From contig JAVJUS010000071.1 of NCBI GenBank assembly GCA_040220455.1, positions 1 to 31,153 of the forward strand: a stretch of 31,153 bases of DNA, in the 5' to 3' direction. Origin of the DNA: JAVJUS01 sp040220455 (GTDB lineage: Bacteria > Pseudomonadota > Alphaproteobacteria > DSM-16000 > Inquilinaceae). A model generated the notes under the pieces. The model worked only from the letters and a program-made list of their open reading frames with translations. It did no database searches and was not told where the DNA came from. Both the position numbers and the translations under genes were made by a program. Position 1 is the stretch's first letter, and every line of letters starts with the position of its first letter. Positions 1-9,054 of this stretch are shown here, piece after piece.

Positions 1-999
1 CCGGCCGCGGCCAGCGGCGGCGCTGCGGTGACGGCGGCGCCGGCGGCCGAGGCCGCGATGGCGGCGGCGCCGGCGGTCGGCCTCGCGGCGGCCAAGGGCG
101 GCAACGGCAATGGCAATGGCGGCGGCAATGGCGGCGGCAACGGCGGGGGCAATACCTCCAGCCTGCAGGGCGACCCGATCGTCTACGTCTCCAACACGGA
201 CGCCACGGGAACCGACCCGTACAACATCCAGCTCGAGTTCTACGGCGATCTCTGGACCAACGACCTGCTCGACGTCTTCGTGGCCAGCGCCGAGCTGATC
301 AGCTCGCTGATCGACGAGGGCCTGCCGTCGCAGAACTACTACGGCCCCTATGACGCTCCGTGGTACCAGCAGGAGCTGCGCACGGCCGACGACCTGGTGA
401 TCGAGGCCTATCTGACCGACATCGACGGCGTCGGCGGCGTGCTTGGCCAGGCCGGGCCCTATGCCGTGCGCTCGTCGGACGGCGTGACGATCGACGGCCT
501 GCCGGCGGCCGGCCTGATGGAGTTCGACGTTTCCGACGCCGACGACCTGCTCGCCGAGGGCCTGTGGGACGACACCGTGTTCCACGAGATGATGCACGTC
601 ATGGGCATCGGCACCTACTGGGGCCTTGCCGACGGCCCCTATTCGGGCTTGGTCGGCGACACGGTGGTCCAGTTCGACGGCCAGGGCACGTCGACGACGT
701 CCGACGACCTGTTCGGCTACGAGTATTTCGGCTCGGGCGCCAACGCCTATTACAGCGACTACGCCACCGTCCCGGTCGAAACCGACGGCGGCTCCGGCAC
801 GGCGGGCGGCCACTGGGACGAGGAGGCGCTCGGCAACGAGATCATGACCGGGTACATCGACCAGACCAACTACCTGGGCGATCTCAGCGTCGCGGCGCTC
901 TACGACCTGGGCTACGCCCCGGTCGAGAACTGGCAGTCCCTCGTCGATCCGTATTCGAGCTCGATCGACCTGTCCTCGGGCGAGACCCTGATCGCCTGA
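1..999 (+). CDS. M8 leishmanolysin-like zinc metallopeptidase, 5' end outside window
   Basis: The reading frame is open from base 1, so the gene almost certainly starts upstream; the first in-frame start inside is GTG at 28 and residues here count from it. A low-complexity Gly/Asn linker (residues about 24-41) precedes the peptidase domain. The zinc motif HEMMHVMGIG places ligands at His186 and His190 with catalytic Glu187. A third His (His262 in GGHWDEE) and a Met-turn (EIMTGY, Met273) follow, the spacing of the metzincin M8 family rather than the HExxHxxGxxH metzincins. The Ala-rich N-terminus and Gly/Asn linker suggest an exported or surface multidomain enzyme, but no signal peptide is visible. 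Stop TGA is at 997-999, followed by palindromic repeats. The family call is firm; substrate is unknown. Confidence 0.85.
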   Translation, partial: PAAASGGAAVTAAPAAEAAMAAAPAVGLAAAKGGNGNGNGGGNGGGNGGGNTSSLQGDPIVYVSNTDATGTDPYNIQLEFYGDLWTNDLLDVFVASAELISSLIDEGLPSQNYYGPYDAPWYQQELRTADDLVIEAYLTDIDGVGGVLGQAGPYAVRSSDGVTIDGLPAAGLMEFDVSDADDLLAEGLWDDTVFHEMMHVMGIGTYWGLADGPYSGLVGDTVVQFDGQGTSTTSDDLFGYEYFGSGANAYYSDYATVPVETDGGSGTAGGHWDEEALGNEIMTGYIDQTNYLGDLSVAALYDLGYAPVENWQSLVDPYSSSIDLSSGETLIA

Positions 1000-1051
1000 T
1001 CGGGCGAGGCCGGCGGGTGGGCGGTGCCCCGTCCCGCCCGCCGGCCCTCCC

Positions 1052-1132
1052 GTAGGTCGCCCACCGCGAAGCGGTGCGCGGTGGGCACCGTCAGCGCCGT
1101 CGCGCAAGGCCTTGCGGCCTTGGGCGACCTAC
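1052..1132. repeat. GTAGGT-type palindromic repeat, paired (BIME-like)
   Basis: The element opens with GTAGGTCGCCCA (1052-1063) and closes with its exact reverse complement TGGGCGACCTAC (1121-1132). Inside are smaller hairpins, for example CCACCGC-GAA-GCGGTG and an AAGGCC/GGCCTT-type pair near 1106-1120. It lies between the convergent peptidase and bcp genes, where it could act as a bidirectional terminator or mRNA-stabilising structure. Related elements are at 24150-24307. Confidence 0.75.
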
Positions 1133-1151
1133 GACTGCCGTCCGCCGCCAC

Positions 1152-1180
1152 GTAGGTCGCCCACCGCGAAGCGGTGCGCG
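1152..1180. repeat. Solo copy of the palindromic repeat half
   Basis: Bases 1151-1180 repeat 1051-1080 exactly, 100 bp downstream. Only the left half is present; no closing GACCTAC arm follows before the bcp stop codon. The internal CCACCGC-GAA-GCGGTG hairpin is intact. Confidence 0.75.
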
Positions 1181-1202
1181 ACGTCGCGGCCTTGCGCGGG
1201 CC

Positions 1203-1664
1203 TCAGCCCTTCGCGGCCTCGAGCACCGCCTCGACATGGCCCGGCACCTTCACCTTGCGCCAGACCGCCCGGACCGTCCCGTCCTCGCCGATCAGGAAGG
1301 TCGAGCGGTCGATGCCCATGTATTTCTTGCCGTACATGGACTTTTCCACCCAGCTCCCGAACCGCTCGGTGACGTCCGACTCGGCGTCGGAGGCCAGGGT
1401 GAAGTCGAGCCCGTACTTGCCGGCGAACTTGTCGAGCTTGGCCACCGGATCCTTGGAGATGCCGATGATCTGGGCATCGACGCCCTGGAAGTCGGGCAGG
1501 TGGTCGTTGAAGCCGCAGCTCTCCTTGGTGCAGCCGGGCGTGTCGGCCTTCGGATAGAAATAGACGACCACCTTCCTGCCTTTCAGCGCGGACAACGTCA
1601 CCTCGCCGCCGCCGGCGGTGGGCAGGGTGAAATCCGGCGCGGGCTGACCGACCTCGACTGTCAT
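1203..1664 (-). CDS. bcp: Thioredoxin-dependent thiol peroxidase (Bcp/PrxQ peroxiredoxin)
   Basis: A 153-residue AhpC/TSA-fold peroxiredoxin that reduces hydrogen peroxide and organic hydroperoxides in the cytoplasm using thioredoxin. The motif DTPGCTKESC gives peroxidatic Cys45 and resolving Cys50, the atypical two-cysteine arrangement of E. coli Bcp, at the same positions. Length matches the family. The ATG at 1664 is preceded by GAGGAG at good spacing; the frame stays open further upstream, but that part is only translated tandem repeat and has no family match. It lies just downstream of glnE on the same strand (121 bp apart), a pairing I recall from other alphaproteobacteria, so the two may be co-transcribed. 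Confidence 0.93.
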   Translation of the reverse strand: MTVEVGQPAPDFTLPTAGGGEVTLSALKGRKVVVYFYPKADTPGCTKESCGFNDHLPDFQGVDAQIIGISKDPVAKLDKFAGKYGLDFTLASDAESDVTERFGSWVEKSMYGKKYMGIDRSTFLIGEDGTVRAVWRKVKVPGHVEAVLEAAKG

Positions 1665-1678
1665 GGAACCGGCTCCTC

Positions 1679-1714
1679 GTTGATCTCGTGGTTCGGGTTG
1701 ATCTCGTGGTTTGG
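1679..1714. repeat. 18-bp tandem duplication before bcp
   Basis: Two adjacent 18-bp units (1679-1696 and 1697-1714), GTTGATCTCGTGGTTCGG and a copy differing by one base, lie directly upstream of the bcp ribosome-binding site. Likely a replication-slippage duplication in the 5' untranslated leader. Confidence 0.7.
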
Positions 1715-1785
1715 CGTGACGTTCGTGCCCTCGGGAGCGGGGGCGACAAACAAATGTGCGGATCGGCGCCCGGCGGCAAGACGCC

Positions 1786-4761
1786 TCAGGCCCCATCGCC
1801 ATCCGCATCCCCGCCGACCAACTCCGCGAAGGCGTCGGCGGCGCGGCCGAAGACGGCGACGACGCGTTCGTGCAGCGCGAGGAGGTCGGTGTGTGGCTCC
1901 TCGCTAGGGAAGGCGGCGCGGGCCAGGCCCTCGATCACTGCGGGCACGGCCGCCTGGGCGTCGAAGCCCTGCTCGTGGGTCAGGCGCAGGAAGGCCTGCA
2001 GGCGCTGGCCCAGCCGGTGGGCGTCGATCAGGGCTTCGGCGGCCGCCGGGTCGAGGCAGCCGCCCTCGCCCAGGCGCCAGAGCGCGGTGGCGGTGTGGGG
2101 GCTCAGCACCTCCGGGCGCTCGGCGGCGTGGCGGAGCTGGAGGTACTGGGCGGCGAACTCCACGTCGACCAGCCCGCCGGGGGCGTATTTGACGTCCCAG
2201 GGATCGGCGCTGCCGTGGTGGCCCTTGACCTTGGCGTGCATGGCGGCAACGTCGGCGCGCAGCGCCTCCGGGTCGCGCGGCCGGGTCAGGGTCTCGCGGA
2301 TCAGCCGCTCGACCCGGCCGCGCAGCTCCACCGGCCCGGTCAGGACGCGGGCGCGGGTCAGCGCCATGTGCTCCCAGGTCCAGGCGTCCTCGGCCTGGTA
2401 TTTGGCGAAGGCCTCCAGCCCGGTCGCCAGCGGCCCGGCGTTGCCCGAGGGCCGCAGGCGCATGTCGACCTCGTAGAGCGCGCCCTCGGCCATCTGCGCC
2501 GTGACCGCGGAGATCAGGCGCTGGGCCAGCCGCGTATGGTAGACGGTGCGGCTGAGCGGCTTCTCGCCGTCGGACTCCTCGGCGCCGTTCCTTCCGGATC
2601 CGTAGAGCAGGATCAGGTCCAGATCGGAGCGGATGGACATCTCCCGCCCGCCCAGCTTGCCCATGCCGATCAGCACCGTCCCGCCATCGGGGAATCGCCC
2701 GTGGCGCTGGGCGAACTCCGCCTCGACCCGGGGCAGGAGCTGGCGCAGCGAGACTTCGGCGACGTCGGACAGGAACGGCCCGCAGGCGTCGCCCGGCGTG
2801 ATCCCGCGCAGGACGTGGACGCCGGCGCGGAAGCGCTGGTCGTTCGTCCATCGGCGCAGAACGGTCAGCACGTCCTCGAAGTCGCGTGCATTGGCCATCA
2901 GCTCGGCCAGCTCGGGCTCCAGCGCGGTGCGGTCGGGCAGGCGGTCGAAGAAGCCGGGCTCCAGCACCGCGTCGAGACGGCCGGTGTGCCGGGCGAGCTG
3001 TTCGGCCAGCCGGGCGGAGGTGCCGAGCATCTCCGCCACCAGGTCGAGCAGCGAGGGGTGCGCCTGGAACAGCGAGAAGAGCTGGATGCCCGCCGGCAGC
3101 CGGGCCAGGAAGTCGTCGAAGCGGAACAGCGCCGTGTCCGGGTTCGGCGTACGGGCGAGCGCGACGACGAGGGTCGGCAGGATGTCGGTGACGATCCGCC
3201 GCGCCCGCTCGCTTCGCGTCGCCCGGTAGCGCCCGGCGAGCCAGCCGCGCACCGCGCCGATCACCCCGTCGATATTGGCGAAACCCAGCCGCTCCAGCTC
3301 CGCGCGGGTCTCCGGGTCGTCGTCGGTGCCGGTGAAGACCAGGGGCGGCGCCTCTTCCTCCGGCGCGCCGACGCCGGCGAACAGGCTGTCATAGGCGGTC
3401 TCCACGGCCTCGAGCCGCGCCTCCAGCGCCGCGCGGAATTCCGCCGTCCCGGTGTGGCCCATGAACCGGGCGATCGCCTCGATCCCGTCGGTCGAGGCCG
3501 GCAGCTCGTGGGTCTGGCGGTCATCGACCATCTGGAGGCGGTGTTCGAGCGTGCGCAGGAAGCCGTAGGCCTCGCCCAGCGCCTCGGCGGTCTCCCGGTC
3601 GATCCAGCCGGCCTCGGCCAGCGCGCGCAGGCTGTCGACCGTGCGTCGGCCGCGCAGGCGCGGGTTGCGCCCGCCATAGAGCATCTGCTGGGTCTGGACG
3701 AAGAACTCGATCTCCCGGATGCCGCCGCGGCCGAGCTTGATGTTGTGGCCCTCCACCGCGCGAGCGCCATGGCCGCGATGGGCATGGATGCGCCGCTTGA
3801 TCGCCCGGATGTCCTCCACGGCGGCGAAGTCCAGGGCCGAGCGCCAGACGAAGGGCCGCATCATCGCCAGGAACTCGCGCCCCGCCTCGGCATCGCCGGC
3901 GACCGGCCGGGCGCGGATCATCGCCGCCCGCTCCCAGGTCTGGGCGAGACTGCCGTAGTAGGTCTCCGCCGCGGTCACGGAGACGGCGAGCGGCGTCGCG
4001 CCCGGGTCGGGCCTGAGGCGAAGATCGGTACGGAAGACATAGCCGTCGCGGGTGCGCTCCTCCATAATGCGCACGAGGTCGCGAGTCAGGCGCACGAACA
4101 CCCGCCCCATCTCGTCGGCCGGCAGGGGCGCGCGGCCGTCGTCGTAGAAGACGACCAGGTCGATGTCGCTCGAGTAGTTGAGTTCGCCGGCGCCCAGTTT
4201 GCCCATGGCGAGAACGATAAGGCCCGAGCCGCGCTCGGGGTCGGCAGTGTCGGGCAGGGCCAGCTTGCCCCGTGCGGCCGCGTCCGCCAGCAGGTGGCGC
4301 GTCGCCGCCCCAAGAGTCGTCTCCGCCGTGCGGGAGAGCGCTGCCGTCACCGTGTCGACCGGCCAGATCCCGCCGATATCCGCCAGCGCCACGATCAGGG
4401 CTGCGTCCTGCTTGGCCCGGCGCAGCACGGCCATGACCGTGTCGATACCCGCGGCGGGCGCCGCCTGCACCGAAGCCTCGGCCAGGACCGCGTCGAGCGC
4501 GGCCGCGGGCCCGTCCGCGACCAGCCGGCCCAGCGTCGCCGGCCGCGCCAGGACCAGATCGGTGAGGTGGGGGCTGTTGGCGAAGACCGACTCGAGCAGC
4601 GCCGCGCCGCGCTCGTCTTCGGCGAGCGAGGCCATGAAGCCGGCGACGACCTCGGCCGACTGCGCCGCGCGCGCCTCCTCCCAGCGCTCCCGGCCGATCC
4701 GGATCCGCTCGGCCTCGGCCGCGGGCGGCCAGCGGGCCTCCTCCAGAAACGCGCTCTTCAC
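1786..4761 (-). CDS. glnE: Bifunctional glutamine synthetase adenylyltransferase/adenylyl-removing enzyme
   Basis: GlnE adjusts glutamine synthetase activity by adding or removing AMP on a GlnA tyrosine, in response to PII and glutamine. With the chosen start the protein is 991 residues, near the usual 950-1000. Two nucleotidyltransferase modules are visible: the N-terminal deadenylylating one with GKLGAGELNYSSDIDLV (about residues 185-205) and the C-terminal adenylylating one with GKLGGREMSIRSDLDLI (about 698-715). Both keep the paired acidic metal ligands (SDID, SDLD). The start is the GTG at 4761, ten bases after GGGAGG; an in-frame ATG at 4791 would add ten residues. The opposite strand is also open across the gene, a by-product of base composition. 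Confidence 0.93.
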   Translation of the reverse strand: MKSAFLEEARWPPAAEAERIRIGRERWEEARAAQSAEVVAGFMASLAEDERGAALLESVFANSPHLTDLVLARPATLGRLVADGPAAALDAVLAEASVQAAPAAGIDTVMAVLRRAKQDAALIVALADIGGIWPVDTVTAALSRTAETTLGAATRHLLADAAARGKLALPDTADPERGSGLIVLAMGKLGAGELNYSSDIDLVVFYDDGRAPLPADEMGRVFVRLTRDLVRIMEERTRDGYVFRTDLRLRPDPGATPLAVSVTAAETYYGSLAQTWERAAMIRARPVAGDAEAGREFLAMMRPFVWRSALDFAAVEDIRAIKRRIHAHRGHGARAVEGHNIKLGRGGIREIEFFVQTQQMLYGGRNPRLRGRRTVDSLRALAEAGWIDRETAEALGEAYGFLRTLEHRLQMVDDRQTHELPASTDGIEAIARFMGHTGTAEFRAALEARLEAVETAYDSLFAGVGAPEEEAPPLVFTGTDDDPETRAELERLGFANIDGVIGAVRGWLAGRYRATRSERARRIVTDILPTLVVALARTPNPDTALFRFDDFLARLPAGIQLFSLFQAHPSLLDLVAEMLGTSARLAEQLARHTGRLDAVLEPGFFDRLPDRTALEPELAELMANARDFEDVLTVLRRWTNDQRFRAGVHVLRGITPGDACGPFLSDVAEVSLRQLLPRVEAEFAQRHGRFPDGGTVLIGMGKLGGREMSIRSDLDLILLYGSGRNGAEESDGEKPLSRTVYHTRLAQRLISAVTAQMAEGALYEVDMRLRPSGNAGPLATGLEAFAKYQAEDAWTWEHMALTRARVLTGPVELRGRVERLIRETLTRPRDPEALRADVAAMHAKVKGHHGSADPWDVKYAPGGLVDVEFAAQYLQLRHAAERPEVLSPHTATALWRLGEGGCLDPAAAEALIDAHRLGQRLQAFLRLTHEQGFDAQAAVPAVIEGLARAAFPSEEPHTDLLALHERVVAVFGRAADAFAELVGGDADGDGA

Positions 4762-4866
4762 GGCGGCATATCCTCCCGGACGCCGCCCCATGTCCGGCGG
4801 CGACGCCAGGGTCGGCGAGGCCCGCGCCGGGGTCAACCGCCGCCACCGCTGGCGGGGCGCGCGCCC

Positions 4867-7800
4867 ATGATCAAGCGGTCGGGCCGCCTGCTCGTCGAGG
4901 TTCTGGGCATCCTCGTCGCCGGCTTCGTGCTGCTCGTGGCGGCGGGGGCGTGGCGGCTGCACAGCGGGCCGCTGGAGATCGGCTTCCTGACGCCGATCCT
5001 GCAAGACGCCATGAACCGGCCCGAGGGGCCGCGGCTCGATATCGGCACCACGCTGCTGCGCTGGCAGGGCTTCGACCGGCCCCTGACCCTGGCGGCGACA
5101 GAGGTGCGCATCCGCGACGGCGAGGACGGAATCCTCGCCCGCATTCCGGAGATGGCGCTGAGCCTCGACGTCGCCGCGCTGGTCCGCGGGCAGCTCGTCC
5201 CCCGGCGACTGGTGCTGGTCGATCCGGTGCTGCGCGTCGTGCGCGACGAGGACGGGAGCCTGCGCTACGAGCTCGGCACCGACGCGGCGAGCGATCCGGC
5301 CGTCGAGCCGGGCGAGGGCGCGGACGTCTTCGCCCGGCTGCTCGACGCGCTGGAGGCGCCGGCCATCGGCCCGGACAGCCCGTCCATGGCAGCGCTGGAG
5401 GAGCTGCGCGTGAGCGGCGGCCGTGTCATCGTCGACGACCGCGCGCTCGACCGGGTGTGGTACGCGCCCCGGGCCGATATCGCGCTGTCCCGCACCGATG
5501 GCGACCTGGCGGTGCGGTTCGACGGCGTGATCGACCACCGGGGCCGCGGCTTCGATGTCATGGCCGACGCGCGCTGGAGTCGCGAGGCGGAGAGGCTCGA
5601 TCTCTCGGCGCGGGTCTCTCTCGATCTGGCCGAGCGGCGGGCCGTGGTGCAGGCGCGCACGACCTGGGCGCCGGGCCGCGAGCGGATCACGGTCGACCTG
5701 GATGCCGAGCAGGTCGTGCCGGCGGCGCTGGCCGGCCTCGATCCGGTCCTCGCTCCGTTGGGCGCGGTGGTCAGCCCGATGCAGGGCCGGGCGAGAGTCG
5801 TGCTGGACGAACGGCTGGAGCCCGTATCCGCCGATTTCGCGGTCACCGGTGCGTCCGGTCGGCTCGACCTCGCCGGTCTCTACGAGGCGCCTTTGACGAT
5901 CGCCGGTCTCGGCGCCGGCGGCCGGGTCGACTTCGAGGGCGGGCGCCTGCGGATCGACGACGTGACGATCGATCTGGGCGGGCCGACCGTGACCGGCAGC
6001 GCCCGTGTCGAGGATGTCGGCGATCGGCTCGACATCCTGGCCACGGCCGACATCGCGGGCCTGCCGACCGACTTGCTCGCCCGCTACTGGCCGCCGGGGC
6101 TGGGCGGCAACGCGCGCGACTGGGTGACGACCAACCTGACCCGCGGCCGTGTCGATCGGGCCCGGGTCATCCTGGGCGCGCGCCTGCCGGTCGCCGATCC
6201 TGCGGCCGTCGCCCCGGAGGCGCTGGAGCTGGTCTCGCTCGGCGGGCGCATCGGTTTCGACGGGGTGCGGCTGACCGTGCTTGACGGCCTGCCGCCGATC
6301 ACCGGGCTCGGCGGCATCGCCACGTTCGACAAGGCGAGCTTCACGATCGAGGCGGGCGGCGGGCGCCTGGACGACCTGGACGTGCCGGATGGCCGGATCG
6401 TCATCCGCGGCCTGGACGGCGACGGCCAGCACACCATCGACATCGACACCGTGGCGCGCGGGCCGGTCCGCACGGCGCTGGAGGTGCTCGACTCCCCGGG
6501 CCTGGAATTCGCCTCCGAGCTCGGCATCGATCCCGCGTCGACCGCCGGGGACATGTCCGCCCGGCTGCGCTTCGCCTTCCCGCTGGACGCGGACCTCCTG
6601 TTCGAGCAGGTGGCCCTGTCGGCGGCGGCGAATATCCGCGACGGGACGATCGGCGGGCTGTCGCTCGGGCTGCCGGAGGTCGATCCGGAGGGGCCGGCGC
6701 CGCCGATCACGGCTATCGACGCCGCGCTGACGGTCGACGGGCAGGGCCTGTCGATGGCCGGCGACGCCGCCTATGACGGCATCCCGATGAGGTTCGAGTG
6801 GTCGGAGCCCTTCGCCGGGCCGGCCGGCACCCGCATCCGCGTCACCGGACGCCTGGACGACGAAGATCGCGTCCGGCTCGGCCTGCCCGCCATCGAGGCG
6901 GTGAGCGGCCCGGTCGGCGTCGACGCGACCTACAGCGGCGACGGGCCGGGCGACCGCCTGGACCTCGCACTCGATCTGGCCGAGGCGCGCCTGAGGCTGT
7001 CGGAAGTGGGTCTGGACAAGCCGGCCGGCGCGCCCGCGACGCTGACCGCCGCCGTCTCGATTCCGGCCGACGGGCCGATCGTCGCCGCGCCCGTGAGGCT
7101 CGACGCCGGCGCCGTCGGGGCGGCGGAGGGCCGGATCGAGATCGATCCCGAGACCGGGGCCCTGCTCGCCGCCCGACTCGATCCCCTGGCCCTGGGGCGA
7201 AGCCGGGCCACGCTCGACATCGCTCGCCGCCCGGCGGGCGGCTTCGACGTCGCGATCGCCGGAGAGACACTGGACCTGGGTCCGCTGCTCGGCGAGGAGG
7301 ACCCGTCGACGATCGCCGCCGCCGATCCCTCGGAGGCGCCGGCGGCGGACGAGGCACCGGCGGACCCGCTGGCGGGCCGGGCGGACTGGCCCGACATGGC
7401 GGTCCAGATCGGCCTCGACCGCGTGATCCTGGGCCCGGAGCGGGCCTTGCGCTCGGTCAGCGCGTTCCTGGTCCACGAGGGCGGGCAGTGGCGGCGCGGC
7501 GACTTCTCGGCGGTGACGCCGCCCGACGGGACCTTGTCGGCCGCATTGCGCCCGGCCGATAGCGATCCGGGGACGGTGATCGAGCTGCGCGCCAGCGACG
7601 CCGGCGCGGCCTTCGCCGCGCTCGACATCCTGCCGGGGCTGCGTGGCGGCAGCCTGGAGATGGCGGCTCGCCGCGCGCCGGACGGGCGGCTGGAGGGTGA
7701 GGCGGTGATGACCGATTTCGTCCTGGTCGACGCGCCGGTGCTGGCCCGGCTGCTCGCCGCCCTGTCGTTGGGTGGCCTTCAGTCCCTGCTGACCAGCGAC

Positions 7801-8220
7801 GGCCTGGACTTCAACCGGGCGGAGACCGGCTTCACCTATACCGGGCCGGCGGTGGAGGTCGCGGATTTCACCGCCTCGGGCGGCGCGTTGGGGATCACGG
7901 CCGATGGCACGATCGACCTCGTCGCCGACAGCCTCGACATCGCCGGGACCATCGTGCCGATCTACGGCCTCAACCAGGTGATCGGCGCCATTCCACTGCT
8001 GGGCGACGTGCTGACCGGGGGCGGGGAGGGCGTCTTCGCCTTCACCTATTCCGCCACAGGGCCGCTCGACGGCCCGGACGTGTCGGTCAACCCGATCTCC
8101 GTTCTGGCGCCGGGCTTCCTGCGCACGCTGTTCTTCCTGGACGCCGACCCGCCGCGCGACGCGGACGGCAACATCATCGACCTGCCGCCGCGGCCCGAGC
8201 GGCGGGAACGGGACGACTGA
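4867..8220 (+). CDS. AsmA/YhdP-like envelope protein (DUF3971-type)
   Basis: A 1117-residue protein with one N-terminal membrane anchor (about residues 8-31, hydrophobic after MIKRSGR) and a very long periplasmic region of repeating amphipathic beta strands rich in Asp, Gly and Leu, typical of AsmA-like proteins. The first 150 residues resemble the AsmA/DUF3971 N-terminus, and the C-terminus (VNPISVLAPGFLRTLFFLD) resembles the AsmA-like C-terminal domain. E. coli YhdP is about 1266 residues. Relatives bridge inner and outer membranes and help move phospholipids outward; that role is inferred here. It starts 105 bp from the divergent glnE. The ATG at 4867 has a weak Shine-Dalgarno but fits the anchor well. 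Confidence 0.82.
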   Translation: MIKRSGRLLVEVLGILVAGFVLLVAAGAWRLHSGPLEIGFLTPILQDAMNRPEGPRLDIGTTLLRWQGFDRPLTLAATEVRIRDGEDGILARIPEMALSLDVAALVRGQLVPRRLVLVDPVLRVVRDEDGSLRYELGTDAASDPAVEPGEGADVFARLLDALEAPAIGPDSPSMAALEELRVSGGRVIVDDRALDRVWYAPRADIALSRTDGDLAVRFDGVIDHRGRGFDVMADARWSREAERLDLSARVSLDLAERRAVVQARTTWAPGRERITVDLDAEQVVPAALAGLDPVLAPLGAVVSPMQGRARVVLDERLEPVSADFAVTGASGRLDLAGLYEAPLTIAGLGAGGRVDFEGGRLRIDDVTIDLGGPTVTGSARVEDVGDRLDILATADIAGLPTDLLARYWPPGLGGNARDWVTTNLTRGRVDRARVILGARLPVADPAAVAPEALELVSLGGRIGFDGVRLTVLDGLPPITGLGGIATFDKASFTIEAGGGRLDDLDVPDGRIVIRGLDGDGQHTIDIDTVARGPVRTALEVLDSPGLEFASELGIDPASTAGDMSARLRFAFPLDADLLFEQVALSAAANIRDGTIGGLSLGLPEVDPEGPAPPITAIDAALTVDGQGLSMAGDAAYDGIPMRFEWSEPFAGPAGTRIRVTGRLDDEDRVRLGLPAIEAVSGPVGVDATYSGDGPGDRLDLALDLAEARLRLSEVGLDKPAGAPATLTAAVSIPADGPIVAAPVRLDAGAVGAAEGRIEIDPETGALLAARLDPLALGRSRATLDIARRPAGGFDVAIAGETLDLGPLLGEEDPSTIAAADPSEAPAADEAPADPLAGRADWPDMAVQIGLDRVILGPERALRSVSAFLVHEGGQWRRGDFSAVTPPDGTLSAALRPADSDPGTVIELRASDAGAAFAALDILPGLRGGSLEMAARRAPDGRLEGEAVMTDFVLVDAPVLARLLAALSLGGLQSLLTSDGLDFNRAETGFTYTGPAVEVADFTASGGALGITADGTIDLVADSLDIAGTIVPIYGLNQVIGAIPLLGDVLTGGGEGVFAFTYSATGPLDGPDVSVNPISVLAPGFLRTLFFLDADPPRDADGNIIDLPPRPERRERDD

Positions 8221-8533
8221 CAGCCGCGGGCGACCCACGACACGACCAGGTAGGTCGGCCGAGCGAAGCAAGCCCGACATCGCGCTGACAGCCGTACCCG
8301 TTGGCGGGTCGAAAGCCGGCGGCGAGCTCTTCCAGCAAGAATCTGTTCAGGGAAAGACGGCGATTGTCCGAATTGCGCGAAGCTCGAGAAAGAAAGTTCT
8401 CCTCGACGAAGAATTCTGAATAAAATGGCATTAGGTCAACAAATCTCAATTTACTGTTACTATTTTTTCGCTTTAAGGAGAGTGTCCATCGCAGTGATGC
8501 ACGTCATCAGCGTTCAATCAAAGGAGACTCCCC
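8221..8533. other. Intergenic region, GC-rich then AT-rich
   Basis: After the repeat at 8250-8281 the composition falls sharply, with A/T runs at about 8385-8480, unlike almost all of the window. The AT-rich part probably contains the promoter of the gene at 8534, but I could not fix a convincing -35/-10 pair. No credible gene was seen; a minus-strand reading frame runs through it without family resemblance. Confidence 0.5.
8250..8281. repeat. Palindromic repeat, second subtype, single copy
   Basis: The element starts with GTAGGTCGG, has a GAGCGAAGC hairpin core and ends in GCCCGACATC. It matches the reverse complement of the tandem units at 10141-10320 with a few changes. It lies 30 bp after the AsmA-like gene. 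Confidence 0.65.
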
Positions 8534-9034
8534 ATGATCGATCTCACCCAGTTCCTTGGAACGACGTCCACCAAGGGCAACCCGCTCGAATACGAGATCG
8601 ATGGCGTCGTGATGAAAAACAGCTCGGCCGTCTTCGAGGAGGTCCAGCCGCACAAGCTGGTGCTCAAAGGGAAGTTCGTCCTGCCGTTCCTGGGGCACGA
8701 CATCCCCATCGACGGCGAGCTGGAAGCCCTGTCCGAAAGCGGCGATACGGTCACGCTCGGCTATTCCCTGAGCGGCGGGAAGTTCATGGAACAGAACTAC
8801 AGCGCCACCGTCATGGGTGACACGCTGGAACTCACCCTCAAGACCTCTATGGTGCACAAGGCGTCGCTGGAAGGAGACGAGCACAGGCTCGCCATGCTGC
8901 TGCTGGGCATCGAGCAGGCCTCGATCCAGCCGGTCGCCAGCCCGCTGGCGGGCGCAACGAACACCAAGCTGTCGGCGACCGCCCAGGTCCTGGGCATCAC
9001 GATCGCGACGACGCTCGTGCCCAAACAGCACTGA
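8534..9034 (+). CDS. Unrecognised 166-residue beta-rich protein
   Basis: I do not recognise this family. The ATG at 8534 follows a strong AAAGGAGA Shine-Dalgarno at good spacing, and codon use is coding-like, so the gene is probably real. The protein has no cysteine or tryptophan and no signal peptide. Residues about 17-105 alternate hydrophobic and polar residues (EYEIDGVVM, HKLVLKGKFVL, TVTLGYSL, TLELTLKTSM), suggesting a beta-sandwich or barrel. The C-terminal 55 residues are more hydrophobic and small-residue rich (LAMLLLGIEQAS, VLGITIATTLV). It stands alone between repeats in an AT-richer islet next to an exported lectin. A lipid-binding or membrane-associated role is conceivable, but nothing in the sequence proves it. 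Confidence 0.7.
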   Translation: MIDLTQFLGTTSTKGNPLEYEIDGVVMKNSSAVFEEVQPHKLVLKGKFVLPFLGHDIPIDGELEALSESGDTVTLGYSLSGGKFMEQNYSATVMGDTLELTLKTSMVHKASLEGDEHRLAMLLLGIEQASIQPVASPLAGATNTKLSATAQVLGITIATTLVPKQH

Positions 9035-9054
9035 CCGACCGGCCCGGCCTCCGA

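Noticed and set aside
1756..8280. Reading frames over 2100 codons open on both strands across glnE and the AsmA-like gene
   Set aside because: High GC leaves few stop codons in several frames. Only the glnE part (minus) and the AsmA-like part (plus) show family motifs; the rest is Arg/Gly/Ala-rich shadow translation.
8174..8449. 91-codon minus-strand frame through the AT-rich region after the AsmA-like gene
   Set aside because: It runs through a palindromic repeat and the end of the AsmA-like gene, has no clear ribosome-binding site and no similarity I know; perhaps a vestige, not supported as a gene.
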